Notes: a model not told the origin generated them from the sequence alone. Shown: positions 28,055-37,907, counted from the first letter of the stretch. The stretch: 64,000 bases of DNA from Carboxylicivirga agarovorans (GCF_050589845.1 NZ_JBNGPA010000007.1:62001-126000); one strand, 5' to 3'. Made by a program: numbers and translations.

Positions 28055-28799
28055 AGAACTTAAGTTCGAAGTCTGTATAGACTCTGTTCAATCTGCCATT
28101 AATGCTCAGCGTGCAGGAGCTGATCGGGTTGAACTGTGCGACAATCTTTTCGAAGGAGGAACAACTCCAAGCGCCGGAATGATTCAGCAGGTAAAAAAGC
28201 AGGCACCTGAAGTTGAACTGTTTGTTATAATAAGGCCAAGAGGTGGTGACTTCCTTTATTCTGAGAAAGAAATACAGGTAATGCTTGCAGATATTGAAAT
28301 AGCCAGGCAACTGGGAGCCGATGGTATTGTATCTGGCTGCCTGTTGGAAGATGGCAAAATTGATATTGCAAACACAACACGACTTATTAAGGCATGTGGT
28401 GATTTACCGTTCACATTTCATCGAGCTTTTGACATGTGCTGTAACCCAAGGGAGGCAATCGAGCAATTGATTGAGATTGGCGCCAAGCGCATACTTACTT
28501 CAGGACTTGAACAGACAGCCGTTCTTGGTTATAACAACATTGCGGAATTTGTAGATATAGCTGATAACAGGATCACCATTCTTGTTGGTTCAGGCGTGAA
28601 ACCGGACAACATTGCACAACTGCTCAAAGAAACCGGGGCCAGTGAATTTCATTTTTCAGGTCGTGTGGAATCAACATCAGCAATGAAATATAAAAATGAA
28701 GCAATCAATATGGGGGGCATACCCGGTATTTCTGAATTTAGTATTTATTATTCAAACTATGACGTCATTAAAAAAACAATTAATGCAGTTAAACTGTAA
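28047..28799 (+). CDS. cutC: CutC family protein
   Basis: A 250-residue TIM-barrel protein of the CutC family. The typical opening FEVCIDSVQSAINAQRAGADRVELC is followed by GGTTPSAGMI, IRPRGGDFLYS, GADGIVSGCL, TFHRAFDM, RILTSG and EFHFSGR. CutC was first linked to copper tolerance in E. coli; later work questions whether it binds copper, so the biochemical role is open. It is cytosolic, with no signal peptide. It overlaps the end of the acyl-CoA ligase gene by 8 bp, implying translational coupling, though no functional link is obvious. Confidence 0.93.
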   Translation: MNKELKFEVCIDSVQSAINAQRAGADRVELCDNLFEGGTTPSAGMIQQVKKQAPEVELFVIIRPRGGDFLYSEKEIQVMLADIEIARQLGADGIVSGCLLEDGKIDIANTTRLIKACGDLPFTFHRAFDMCCNPREAIEQLIEIGAKRILTSGLEQTAVLGYNNIAEFVDIADNRITILVGSGVKPDNIAQLLKETGASEFHFSGRVESTSAMKYKNEAINMGGIPGISEFSIYYSNYDVIKKTINAVKL

Positions 28800-28953
28800 T
28801 TATATGTAATAAAAAGCTACTTTTATTAAGAAAATATTGCTTTCTGTAAAGTTTTTTTCGAAATAACGCATCTTTATTACAACTTTGGAAACAATAGATT
28901 TTCGTAATCGTAAAGTTTTTTACATTTTTACATCGTAATTAAAGCACATTCGA

Positions 28954-29790
28954 ATGCCATTATCATTAAGATATTTTATTATTCTCATTGTTTTGCTTTC
29001 AACCACCCTAGCCGAATCTGAAGCACAACGACGAAGAAAGCCCAGGATTTGGGAAGGATTCAGTGTATCTGGCCGCGCAGGTGCCAACTACTTTTATGGT
29101 GACCTTGTGGATGATGGAAGAACACATATCTCCTTAGGATTCAATGCGGACAAGGAAATAAACACCTTTCTGGCTCTGAGAGCATCCATTATGACTGGAA
29201 AAATGAGCGGTAAGCAGCTTGCAGGAGACAAAACAGATCCGGATCTTATTTACGCCTATTTTGACAACTTTTATACGGAGTTCAATGTCGGTGCGACATT
29301 TCGCCCATTAAACGTATTGTTAGGTTATTTCAAACAACGCTCGTTTAACCCTTACGTTATTGGTCAGGCAGGTATGGTTTACTATGGGGCTTCTGAATAT
29401 TATGGCAATGAAAATTATCAGGGCATCCCTGACGGCACACTGTGGAGAGAGAAAAATGGCATCTCTCCAACCATTGCTGGTGGATTAGGCTTATCCTATT
29501 GGATAAATTCGCAATGGAGCATTAACATCGAAGGTATCGGAACACTTCCGTTCTCAGATGAGCTGGATGGTCACAGCGAATGGTTTTTACCTGATGGTAC
29601 AGCTGTACAAACAGATGCAAACGACTTTTATTACACGACAACCATTGGTATAACATTCCTGATCGATGACAATCGCTGGAAGAACGAACCTAAATACAAC
29701 AGGAAAGCTTACTTAAAAACCCGTTCTCAATACAGAAGTTCATCTAAGAAGAACCTGAAGTCGATAAGTAAGAAACGAAGAAGAAGATAA
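28954..29790 (+). CDS. Outer membrane beta-barrel protein with basic C-terminal tail
   Basis: A 278-residue exported protein. A signal peptide (residues 1-24, ending SEAQ) precedes about 215 residues of alternating beta-strand text typical of an eight-stranded outer-membrane barrel (GFSVSGRAGANYFYGDL, YTEFNVGATFRPL, NPYVIGQAGMVYYG, TIAGGLGLSYWI, WSINIEGIGTL, YYTTTIGITFLI). Unusually, the barrel does not end the protein. About 40 strongly basic residues follow, rich in Lys/Arg/Ser and closing SKKRRRR, possibly a periplasmic tail that touches peptidoglycan or surface sugars. No OmpA-like domain is present. It is followed by a strong terminator and looks monocistronic. Specific function unknown. 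Confidence 0.75.
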   Translation: MPLSLRYFIILIVLLSTTLAESEAQRRRKPRIWEGFSVSGRAGANYFYGDLVDDGRTHISLGFNADKEINTFLALRASIMTGKMSGKQLAGDKTDPDLIYAYFDNFYTEFNVGATFRPLNVLLGYFKQRSFNPYVIGQAGMVYYGASEYYGNENYQGIPDGTLWREKNGISPTIAGGLGLSYWINSQWSINIEGIGTLPFSDELDGHSEWFLPDGTAVQTDANDFYYTTTIGITFLIDDNRWKNEPKYNRKAYLKTRSQYRSSSKKNLKSISKKRRRR

Positions 29791-29814
29791 AAGGAAAACG
29801 ATAATAATCTAAAG

Positions 29815-29842
29815 AAAGAGTTGCAATTGCAACTCTTTTTTT
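29815..29842 (+). terminator. Intrinsic terminator after the barrel-protein gene
   Basis: A perfect 24-bp palindrome (AAAGAGTTGCAA followed by its complement, 29815-29838) runs into a T tract through 29842. It separates the barrel gene from uvrB. Confidence 0.88.
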
Positions 29843-29873
29843 GTCTATTGACAGTATTAACACAAAAGGTAAA

Positions 29874-31883
29874 ATGGACCTCAGAATAATATCAGAATTT
29901 GCTCCAACAGGTGATCAGCCGCAGGCAATAGATCAACTGTCCAATGGAATCAAAGAACACACCAAGCACCAATCACTGTTAGGTGTTACCGGTTCGGGAA
30001 AGACATTTACTGTTGCCAATGTCATAGAGAATATCCAAAGGCCTACCCTTATTCTGTCACACAACAAAACCTTAGCTGCACAATTGTATGGCGAGTTCAA
30101 ACAATTCTTCCCCAATAACGCAGTTGAGTATTTCGTCTCGTATTACGATTATTACCAGCCGGAAGCCTATCTTCCCGTGACAGACACCTACATTGAAAAG
30201 GATTTATCAATCAATGATGAAATTGAGAAGCTACGATTAAGCGCTACTTCAGCATTACTTTCCGGCCGCAGGGATGTAATTGTCATCTCTTCTGTTTCAT
30301 GTTTATACGGCATTGGAAATCCTGAGGACTTTCACTCGGGCGTTATTACCATCAAAAAGGAAATGCAATTATCCAGAAACGCTTTTTTACGACAACTGGT
30401 TGACAGCTTGTATTCACGTAACGAAGTAATGTTTGAGCGAGGTAACTTCAGAGTAAAAGGTGATACTGTTGAGATATTCCTTGCCTATGCCGACCATGCC
30501 TGTCGTGTTATTTTCTGGGGCGATGAAATTGAAGATATTGAGATTTTTCATCCGGAGAATGGCAAGCGCATTGAATCAATGGATAAAATCACCATTTACC
30601 CTGCCAATATATTCATTACCTCGAAAGAACGCACCCAGCAAGCCATTAATGAAATTCAGGATGACCTTACAAGCCATCTTACTTTTCTGAAAGAAAACGG
30701 CAAAAACCAGGAAGCAAAACGTTTAGACGAAAGGGTTAATTATGATCTGGAAATGATTCGCGAACTGGGTTATTGCCCCGGAATAGAAAACTATTCGCGT
30801 TACTTTGACGGACGACAGGCAGGCACGCGTCCTTTCTGTTTACTTGATTATTTCCCCGATGACTATTTAATTGTAATCGATGAAAGCCACGTTACCATCC
30901 CTCAAATCAGGGCCATGTATGGCGGCGATAAGTCACGAAAACAAAACCTGGTTGAATATGGTTTCAGACTTCCGGCAGCTATGGATAATCGTCCTTTGAA
31001 ATTCGAGGAATTTGAATCCTTAATCAACCAGATCATATATGTAAGCGCCACCCCGGCCGATTATGAGCTGGAGAAGTCAGAAGGCATTGTCGTGGAGCAG
31101 CTAATACGCCCAACAGGTCTTTTGGACCCGGAAATCGATGTACGACCAAGCCAAAACCAAATCGACGACCTGATCAATGAAATAAACGATAGAATCGAAA
31201 AGAAAGAGCGTGTACTGGTTACCACTTTGACTAAACGAATGGCCGAGGAGTTAACCAAATATCTCACTCGCCTATCCATAAAGTGCGAATACATCCACTC
31301 TGACGTGGACACCCTGGAGCGCGTTAAGATCATGGAAAATCTTAGGCTGGGTACATTTGATGTACTCATAGGTGTTAATCTGCTTCGTGAAGGCCTGGAT
31401 TTACCCGAGGTATCATTGGTCGCCATACTGGATGCCGACAAGGAAGGCTTCTTACGATCTGAACGATCATTGACACAGACAGCAGGAAGGGCAGCGCGTA
31501 ACCTGAACGGCCGGGTTATCATGTATGCCGACACCATTACCAAAAGCATGCAGGCAACCATCGATGCCACTCTGTACCGAAGAGAAAAACAATTAAAATA
31601 CAACCAGGATAACAATATCACTCCTACTCAGATCAACAAACAGTTAACCAGTATTATTGAAACAACAACTAATGCTAAAGCCTATATTGAACCTGAAAGC
31701 GCAAATATAGCTGCTGACCCTGTCGTGGAATACATGAGTTCAGATGCCTTGAAAAAGAGCATTGAGAAAACCAGAAAAGAAATGCAGAAGGCCGCAAAAG
31801 AGCTCGATTTCATATCTGCAGCACAATATCGCGATGAAATAAAGCGATTGGAAGAATTGCTTAACAAAAAAGCCTCGAATTAA
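29874..31883 (+). CDS. uvrB: Excinuclease ABC subunit B
   Basis: A 669-residue UvrB, the damage-verification helicase of nucleotide excision repair. Visible are Walker A GVTGSGKTFT (about residue 38), the beta-hairpin YYDYYQPEAY (about 92) that clamps DNA, DESHVTIPQ (about 338), GVNLLREGLDLPEV and QTAGRAARN in the second helicase half. The C-terminal UVR domain (KEMQKAAKELDFISAAQYRDEI) contacts UvrC. I start at the ATG at 29874 (MDLRIIS). An in-frame TTG at 29841 sits in the previous terminator's T tract. The stop codon lies inside the loop of the terminator that follows. Confidence 0.97.
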   Translation: MDLRIISEFAPTGDQPQAIDQLSNGIKEHTKHQSLLGVTGSGKTFTVANVIENIQRPTLILSHNKTLAAQLYGEFKQFFPNNAVEYFVSYYDYYQPEAYLPVTDTYIEKDLSINDEIEKLRLSATSALLSGRRDVIVISSVSCLYGIGNPEDFHSGVITIKKEMQLSRNAFLRQLVDSLYSRNEVMFERGNFRVKGDTVEIFLAYADHACRVIFWGDEIEDIEIFHPENGKRIESMDKITIYPANIFITSKERTQQAINEIQDDLTSHLTFLKENGKNQEAKRLDERVNYDLEMIRELGYCPGIENYSRYFDGRQAGTRPFCLLDYFPDDYLIVIDESHVTIPQIRAMYGGDKSRKQNLVEYGFRLPAAMDNRPLKFEEFESLINQIIYVSATPADYELEKSEGIVVEQLIRPTGLLDPEIDVRPSQNQIDDLINEINDRIEKKERVLVTTLTKRMAEELTKYLTRLSIKCEYIHSDVDTLERVKIMENLRLGTFDVLIGVNLLREGLDLPEVSLVAILDADKEGFLRSERSLTQTAGRAARNLNGRVIMYADTITKSMQATIDATLYRREKQLKYNQDNNITPTQINKQLTSIIETTTNAKAYIEPESANIAADPVVEYMSSDALKKSIEKTRKEMQKAAKELDFISAAQYRDEIKRLEELLNKKASN

Positions 31884-31899
31884 ATTCGAGGCTTTTATA
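31868..31899. terminator. Two-way terminator between uvrB and rpoD
   Basis: AAAGCCTCGAATT pairs with AATTCGAGGCTTT around the uvrB stop codon (31881-31883). Runs of A on the left and T on the right give T tracts for both strands, so it can end both convergent transcripts. Confidence 0.88.
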
Positions 31900-31920
31900 T
31901 TTTATTATTGAAAAGTCTGT

Positions 31921-32781
31921 CTATCCAAGGTAAGACTTCAACAGTTTACTTCTTGAGGTGTGGCGTAGACGTCGAATGGCTTTTTCCTTGATCTGTCGAA
32001 CACGCTCACGCGTTAAACCAAATCGCTCACCAATCTCTTCCAATGTCATTTCCTGACAACCAATACCAAAGAATAACTTAATGATGTCGCTTTCACGCTC
32101 AGTCAAAGTAGCAAGAGCTCTTTCGATTTCGCGAGCTAATGATTCATTAATTAATGACTTATCGGCATTAGGAGAATCACTGTTTACCAAAACATCCAGT
32201 AAGCTATTATCTTCACCCTCTACAAAAGGAGCATCTACAGAAATATGGCGTCCTGAAACACGCATTGTATCAGCTACCTTCTCAGCCGGCAACTCCAGCT
32301 TATCAGCTAATTCTTCAGGAGATGGCTTACGCTCGTTTTCCTGCTCAAACTTTGAATATGCCTTATTGATCTTATTTAATGAACCCACCTGGTTAAGTGG
32401 TAAACGTACAATACGAGACTGCTCTGCCAATGCTTGCAAAATTGACTGACGAATCCACCAAACCGCGTACGAGATAAACTTAAATCCCCTTGTTTCATCA
32501 AATTTTTCAGCTGCTTTAATCAGACCAAGGTTACCTTCGTTAATCAAGTCAGGTAAACTTAAACCCTGGTTTTGATATTGTTTTGCAACAGATACAACGA
32601 AACGCAGGTTGGCACGTGTAAGCTTTTCTAAAGCAATTTGATCACCTTTCTTAATTCGCTGAGCTAACTCTACTTCTTCCTCTACAGAAATTAATTCTTC
32701 ACGACCAATTTCCTGTAAGTACTTATCAAGAGATGCGCTTTCGCGGTTAGTAATCGACTTTGTTATCTTGAGTTGTCTCAT
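31921..32781 (-). CDS. rpoD: Primary sigma factor RpoD/SigA (short Bacteroidota type)
   Basis: A 286-residue sigma-70 factor. It lacks the long region 1.1, as is normal for the Bacteroidota housekeeping sigma. Region 1.2 (SLDKYLQEIGREELIS), regions 2.1-2.4 (ANLRFVVSVAKQYQNQG, GNLGLIKAAEKFDETRGFKF, YAVWWIRQSI), region 3 and region 4.2 (TLEEIGERFGLTRERVRQIKEKAIRRLR) are all present. This sigma directs RNA polymerase to -33 TTG / -7 TAnnTTTG promoters, and a copy of just that promoter lies in front of its own gene (32804-32834). It is monocistronic and convergent with uvrB. Confidence 0.97.
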   Translation of the reverse strand: MRQLKITKSITNRESASLDKYLQEIGREELISVEEEVELAQRIKKGDQIALEKLTRANLRFVVSVAKQYQNQGLSLPDLINEGNLGLIKAAEKFDETRGFKFISYAVWWIRQSILQALAEQSRIVRLPLNQVGSLNKINKAYSKFEQENERKPSPEELADKLELPAEKVADTMRVSGRHISVDAPFVEGEDNSLLDVLVNSDSPNADKSLINESLAREIERALATLTERESDIIKLFFGIGCQEMTLEEIGERFGLTRERVRQIKEKAIRRLRHTSRSKLLKSYLG

Positions 32782-32803
32782 ATTCCTTAAAAAAAATCCG
32801 GCA

Positions 32804-32834
32804 CAAAAGTACTACATTTTCCGTATTTTTCCAA
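32804..32834 (-). promoter_or_regulatory. Promoter of rpoD
   Basis: On the minus strand TTG (32834-32832), 20 bp, then TACTTTTG (32811-32804). This is a full match to the Bacteroidota housekeeping promoter. The transcript would begin about 15 bases before the rpoD ATG. Confidence 0.7.
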
Positions 32835-32862
32835 CCTTTCGTGCCTTTAAGTCGAAAAACGT

Positions 32863-34338
32863 TTAATCATTTAAATTTACTGCGTAATATACAACGCGAC
32901 CATTTGGATAAATACCTGTTAGGAATAATCCTTCTTTTGCATCACTTACTGTAGCTTTAAAATCATCAACGGATTTAATTGGAACGTCATTAACTTTGGT
33001 AATTATGTATCCTTCTTTAACACCACTTTGACGCAAACTTCCATTTCCAACCTCTACAACTTGTATGCCATAACGGACTCCCAATCGACGTAAATCATTG
33101 GTAGACACAACATCCAAGCTTGCTCCTAGTGTTTCATCAAATGTATTGGAAGAAATAATACCGGTTGTTCCGCGTATATTACGTAAAGTTACATCAAAAG
33201 GTTTCTGTTTTCCTCCTCTTAGAACAATTAAATTCACTTTTTCTCCAGGACGATGCATACTGACACGCTCCTGCAATTCGGGCACGGAGTTAACTGACTC
33301 TCCATTAACCGATAAGATAATATCCCCAGCTTTCAATCCAGCCTCTTCGGCACCACCATCGGGTGCTACACTTCCTATAAAAACACCTTCAATTTTTTCA
33401 ATAGTTACGCCCAACTCATCAGCCAGCTCTTCCGGTACATTACTTACTTCAATAATACTTACACCTAATAAACCACGCTGAACTTCACCAAACTCCATTA
33501 AATCGGCAACAACTTTTTTAGCAATTGTGACGGGCACTGCAAAAGAATAACCAGTAAATGAACCTGTGCGGGAAGCAATAGCAGTATTAATACCTACTAG
33601 CTCTCCGCGCTGATTAACCAAAGCTCCTCCACTATTACCTGGGTTTACAGCAGCATCAGTCTGAATAAAAGATTCAACACCCAGAGTCTGATTCCTATTG
33701 GCGATAATATTGATACTACGGGCTTTGGCACTAACAATACCGGCTGTAACTGTTGATGTCAGATTGAATGGATTACCAACTGCCAAGACCCACTCACCTA
33801 CTTTTAAGTCATCTGAATTTCCATAAGGAACAAAGGGCAATTCGTTTGCCTCAATTTTTATTAATGCAATATCAGATGTGGGATCTGCTCCAACCAGAGT
33901 CGCTGAAAATGTTCTTCGATCATTTAAAGTCACTTCAATCTCTTCAGCGTTGTCAATAACATGGTTATTTGTAATAATGTACCCGTCTTTGGTCAGGATA
34001 ACACCTGAACCAGCACCCATCACAGGCTGCGGTTGCTGACGGTAACCACTACCCGGACCAAAAAAGAAATCGTAAAACGGATTTCCTGAATATTGATCCT
34101 TACCCATGCTTCTTGTTTTAACGTGAACTACGGCGTGCACACTACGCTCAGCTGCGAGGGTCAGGTCAGGCAAGTTTCCCTGAACCTGTGCCGAGGTGAA
34201 CTGACCAACAGCAGGCACCTGTTCTTGAATTGTTATTACTTTTGGTTCACTTTTATTGATATGAGAATAAACATAAACACCAGTCACTGCACTTATCACA
34301 GCGATGGCAAATGTGTAAAATACCTTTTTTGCATTCAT
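32863..34338 (-). CDS. HtrA/DegP-type (Do family) periplasmic serine protease
   Basis: A 491-residue trypsin-like protease/chaperone of the envelope. The N-terminal hydrophobic segment (residues 5-25) is a signal anchor or uncleaved signal. The catalytic triad is intact: H126 in TNNHVID, D156 in TSDIALIK and S236 in NPGNSGGAL. Two PDZ domains follow, at about 275-375 (RGLLGVSI...GAEEAGLKAGDIILSVNG) and 395-485 (LRRLGVRYGIQVVEV...VKEGYIITKVNDV). DegP/DegQ enzymes refold or degrade misfolded exported proteins, and PDZ domains sense substrate. It is divergent from dapF. Whether it is DegP-, DegQ- or DegS-like in role cannot be told, but two PDZ domains argue against DegS. Confidence 0.94.
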   Translation of the reverse strand: MNAKKVFYTFAIAVISAVTGVYVYSHINKSEPKVITIQEQVPAVGQFTSAQVQGNLPDLTLAAERSVHAVVHVKTRSMGKDQYSGNPFYDFFFGPGSGYRQQPQPVMGAGSGVILTKDGYIITNNHVIDNAEEIEVTLNDRRTFSATLVGADPTSDIALIKIEANELPFVPYGNSDDLKVGEWVLAVGNPFNLTSTVTAGIVSAKARSINIIANRNQTLGVESFIQTDAAVNPGNSGGALVNQRGELVGINTAIASRTGSFTGYSFAVPVTIAKKVVADLMEFGEVQRGLLGVSIIEVSNVPEELADELGVTIEKIEGVFIGSVAPDGGAEEAGLKAGDIILSVNGESVNSVPELQERVSMHRPGEKVNLIVLRGGKQKPFDVTLRNIRGTTGIISSNTFDETLGASLDVVSTNDLRRLGVRYGIQVVEVGNGSLRQSGVKEGYIITKVNDVPIKSVDDFKATVSDAKEGLFLTGIYPNGRVVYYAVNLND

Positions 34339-34536
34339 ACTTTAACTGTTTTAATAAGTTATTGTTAGGTTACAATCGGCATTCAAATTCACTATTGAAT
34401 CCAGATTTTAACATATTTTAAATCGCGATATTGAAATATACGAAAAGTAACCCTTCAAAAATTATACCTCATAGCGACTTTAACTAGACCTTAACGTTTT
34501 TTTGCCAAACTTTAAGGATATTCTGTCATATCAACG

Positions 34537-34544
34537 TACTTTTG
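34537..34544 (+). promoter_or_regulatory. Probable -7 box of dapF
   Basis: TACTTTTG matches TAnnTTTG, 63 bp before the dapF ATG. Only a poor -33 candidate (TTTA at 34511) is upstream. Confidence 0.45.
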
Positions 34545-34607
34545 TAAGCAAAACACGACTTTTTGTCTTTTGTTTACACAAAACATCAAACAAAACAGTA
34601 AATAAGC

Positions 34608-35387
34608 ATGATTGAATTCTATAAATACCAGGGTGCCGGCAATGACTTTGTGATTATCGACAATCGAAGCGCGCAATTTGACGGTGATAATTATTCTCTT
34701 ATCAATAAGCTTTGCGACAGGAGATTTGGCATTGGCGGAGATGGTTTAATGTTGCTGGAGAACCATCCGGATATGGATTTTACAATGCGCTATTTCAACG
34801 CAGATGGCCATGAGGCCTCCATGTGTGGTAATGGCGGGAGATGCATAGCGGCCTTCGCCGTACACCAGGGAATTGTTGAAACACCTGACAATTTCACATT
34901 TATGGCCGTTGATGGTGAGCATCATGCATCGTATAAGGATGGCATTGTTAATTTAAAAATGATCAATGTTGACACTGTTTCGATCAAACCGGACAGTACT
35001 TTTCTTGATACCGGATCTCCGCACCATGTTCAATTTGTGGATGACATCGATAAAACTGATGTTTTTAACCTTGGTAAAGCAACCCGATATTCAGAGGCAT
35101 ATGCTCCTGATGGTACTAATGTAAATTTCGTTCAGTTTAAGAATGAGAATAACATTAAAGTCAGAACCTATGAACGAGGTGTGGAAAATGAAACATTGGC
35201 ATGCGGGACTGGTGTTGTGGCAAGCGCCATTTCAGCTCATTTAAAGAAACCGGAATTTAATCAATTCAATATAGAGGTATTGGGTGGGAATCTAAAAGTC
35301 ACCTTTGAAGTGCTTAACGAACAATTTAAAAACATCTGGCTTGAAGGGCCGGCGACTTTTGTTTTTAAAGGCAGCATCAAAATTTAA
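34608..35387 (+). CDS. dapF: Diaminopimelate epimerase
   Basis: A 259-residue enzyme that converts LL- to meso-diaminopimelate for lysine and peptidoglycan synthesis, in the cytosol and without cofactor. The two catalytic cysteines lie in the expected contexts: C73 in EASMCGNGGRCIAAF and C199 in NETLACGTGVVA. Also visible are YQGAGNDFVIIDNR at the start, FNADGHEA and YERGVENET. The two-lobed layout and length fit the family. It is followed by a terminator (35409-35436), so it is probably transcribed alone. Confidence 0.96.
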   Translation: MIEFYKYQGAGNDFVIIDNRSAQFDGDNYSLINKLCDRRFGIGGDGLMLLENHPDMDFTMRYFNADGHEASMCGNGGRCIAAFAVHQGIVETPDNFTFMAVDGEHHASYKDGIVNLKMINVDTVSIKPDSTFLDTGSPHHVQFVDDIDKTDVFNLGKATRYSEAYAPDGTNVNFVQFKNENNIKVRTYERGVENETLACGTGVVASAISAHLKKPEFNQFNIEVLGGNLKVTFEVLNEQFKNIWLEGPATFVFKGSIKI

Positions 35388-35408
35388 TGCTCATATACAC
35401 TACAACTT

Positions 35409-35436
35409 AAAAGGCGCTCCTTTGGAACGCCTTTCT
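35409..35436. terminator. Terminator between dapF and the trehalose gene
   Basis: AAAGGCG (35410-35416) pairs with CGCCTTT, with TCC/GGA inside. A-rich and T-rich flanks on both sides suit two convergent genes. Confidence 0.75.
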
Positions 35437-35447
35437 TATTTTCTTAT

Positions 35448-37655
35448 TTATTCACCTAGTTTTCTTAAAAACTTCCTTACCGCATCAACCGATTCTAATT
35501 TAAAATTAGCGCTGGTTCGCTGTATTCCAACTTTTACTGTAATGGCCTCAGAAGGCAATTCTTTGAACATGTATTCATCTGTCCAGTCATCGCCCATAGC
35601 CATCAGGTATTCAAACTGTTCATTGTTAATGAATTGATTTGCTGCAATACCTTTATTGATACCGCCACTTTTTACTTCAATAACCTTACTGCCTTCCATT
35701 ATTTCCAGGTTCAGATTACCGACAAGGTCAAGTAGCTCATCTTTTAATTCATTAGCACGTATGAGGCTCTGTTCAGGTTCTGCTTTTCGGTAATGCCAAA
35801 CCAATGAATAGTTCTTCTCCTCAATGAAAGATCCTGGTGTACGATCAACAAAGCGCTCAAGAACCGGCCTGATTATTGGCATCCAGTCATTATTGACTTT
35901 TGTAAGGGTTTGCCATTCTTCTCCGTATTTACGTAACCAAACTCCATGTTCACAGATCAGGTTAATAGGTACATCTGCAAACCACTTTTCCAATGTATAC
36001 CTGTCACGGCCACTAATGATGGTAACGGTATTTTTCTTGTCAGCAATTAAGCGATTTAGTATATCGTAAAGTTCATCATTCGGTGTAGCTTCCTGCGGAT
36101 TTTTATGAAAAGCAGTTAAGGTTCCGTCGTAATCGAGGAAAATTGCTCTTTTTGCTGCTTTCTTATACTTGACATTGATCTCGTTAAACACATCGGATGA
36201 GATTTTCTTGACCAGAAACTCCTTTTGAAGTTTCTTAACCTTCTCCAGAGATTCCACGAATTCACCAGCCCATTTGAATACCGAGTATCGCTGAATACGC
36301 TCCTGCAGATAGCCCATTCGTTCTTTTTGCTCTTCCAGTGGCATTATTAAGGCCCTGTGAAGCGCTTCTGCTATTTCATCTTCATTGATAGGATTTATGG
36401 TTATGGCCTCTCCCATCTCTTTTGAAACTCCAGCCATTTCGCTCAATACTATCACTCCGGTCTGATTACCTCTTGAAGCAACATATTCCTTAGCCACCAG
36501 GTTCATACCATCACGTAGAGGTGTAATTAAAGCAACATCAGACATGTTATATAACTCAACCAGATTTTCGAATGGCATTGCACGATAGAAATACCAAACT
36601 GGTGTATAGTTTATATTACCATATGTTCCATTGATATTACCAACCAATTCATCCACCTCTTTTTTCAGCATCATATACTCATCAACATTGCCACGACTAG
36701 GTACGGCAAGCATAACTAGAGTAACTTTTCCGTGGAACTCCGGGTAGCGTTCCATAAATTTACGGAAGGCCTTAAGACGCTGAGGAATTCCTTTCGTATA
36801 ATCTAAACGATCAATTGATAATATCAATCTTCGGTCAGGTGATGTCATAAAGTACTTCTCCAGCTCTTTATGCAGATCTGAGCGTTCCTGTATAGTCTTC
36901 TGCATGACAGCCGCTGAAGTCTTTCTGAATTTCTCATAGTCTATCCCCATTGGGAATGAATCGGCTTTAATGATGCGGTCTTCTGCATGTATTTGGTTAA
37001 ATGCAATTTCATAACCATATAAACGACGAACTGAACTTAAGAAGTGACGTTCATAATCGTATATATGAAATCCAAGCAGATCAGAACCCAACATGCCCTT
37101 CAGAAGTTCCATACGCCATGGCAAAATACGGAACACCTCATAAGATGGGAACGGAATGTGAAGGAAAAAGCCCACTGTCACATTAGGTTTCACCGATTTT
37201 ATCATTTCAGGAACTAGCAACAACTGATAATCGTGTACCCAAACGGTATCACCGTCTTCTGCAACTTCCAAAACACGATCTGCAAAACGCTGATTAACGC
37301 GCTTGTATGTCTCCCAATTTTCAGGTGAATAATCAACATATTGGGTAAAATAATGGAAAAGAGGCCATACGGTCTTGTTGCTAAAGCCTTCGTAGTATTC
37401 CAATATTTCTTGTTCACTCAACGGAACTGTCACACAACTTTTTTCCAATAACAGTTCGTCAATCTTCTCTGATTCTTTTTGACTTAAATCATCAGAATTG
37501 ATCCCCGACCAGCCAATCCATTTGCCGCCATACTCCGTGTAAACCGACTTCATTCCGGTAGCTAATCCACCAACACTTTCAATTAAACTATAATCGTCTT
37601 CTTCTTTTACAAGGCTATATGGCAATCTGTTAGCCACAATATGCAGTTTCGACAT
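35448..37655 (-). CDS. Bifunctional trehalose-6-phosphate synthase/phosphatase
   Basis: A 735-residue fusion of both steps of trehalose synthesis. Residues 1 to about 475 are a GT20 glycosyltransferase (VANRLPYS, GGLATGM, VHDYQLLLVP, FLHIPFPS, RLDYTKGIPQRLKAF, LITPLRDGMNLVAKEYVA) that joins UDP-glucose and glucose-6-phosphate. From about 500 an HAD-type phosphatase follows (AIFLDYDGTLTAF with the nucleophile Asp, IISGRD, and MGDDWTDEYMF near the end). It removes the phosphate to release trehalose. The OtsA and OtsB activities are thus in one chain, as in several Bacteroidota and in eukaryotic TPS proteins. It is divergent from a GH15 hydrolase across 252 bp, suggesting joint control of trehalose or glucan turnover. 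Confidence 0.94.
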   Translation of the reverse strand: MSKLHIVANRLPYSLVKEEDDYSLIESVGGLATGMKSVYTEYGGKWIGWSGINSDDLSQKESEKIDELLLEKSCVTVPLSEQEILEYYEGFSNKTVWPLFHYFTQYVDYSPENWETYKRVNQRFADRVLEVAEDGDTVWVHDYQLLLVPEMIKSVKPNVTVGFFLHIPFPSYEVFRILPWRMELLKGMLGSDLLGFHIYDYERHFLSSVRRLYGYEIAFNQIHAEDRIIKADSFPMGIDYEKFRKTSAAVMQKTIQERSDLHKELEKYFMTSPDRRLILSIDRLDYTKGIPQRLKAFRKFMERYPEFHGKVTLVMLAVPSRGNVDEYMMLKKEVDELVGNINGTYGNINYTPVWYFYRAMPFENLVELYNMSDVALITPLRDGMNLVAKEYVASRGNQTGVIVLSEMAGVSKEMGEAITINPINEDEIAEALHRALIMPLEEQKERMGYLQERIQRYSVFKWAGEFVESLEKVKKLQKEFLVKKISSDVFNEINVKYKKAAKRAIFLDYDGTLTAFHKNPQEATPNDELYDILNRLIADKKNTVTIISGRDRYTLEKWFADVPINLICEHGVWLRKYGEEWQTLTKVNNDWMPIIRPVLERFVDRTPGSFIEEKNYSLVWHYRKAEPEQSLIRANELKDELLDLVGNLNLEIMEGSKVIEVKSGGINKGIAANQFINNEQFEYLMAMGDDWTDEYMFKELPSEAITVKVGIQRTSANFKLESVDAVRKFLRKLGE

Positions 37656-37907
37656 AGGCTTATATTTGATTAATTTTTATTATCGAATTCAGCACAACAA
37701 CAAAGCAGTATTCCACTGAATATCAAATGAATGATGTTTTATCCAGTTTATTTATTAAATGATTTTTCAAAAGAAAACCCCAAATAGTAGTATTATTGAA
37801 AAAATACCGTTTTTTTTGCACTATTAAGCAAATATACATCTTTATAGATTATATCATTGTTTGAGAAAAGGAAGTTTTTATAAGAATATTCACAAGTTTA
37901 TTTGCGT

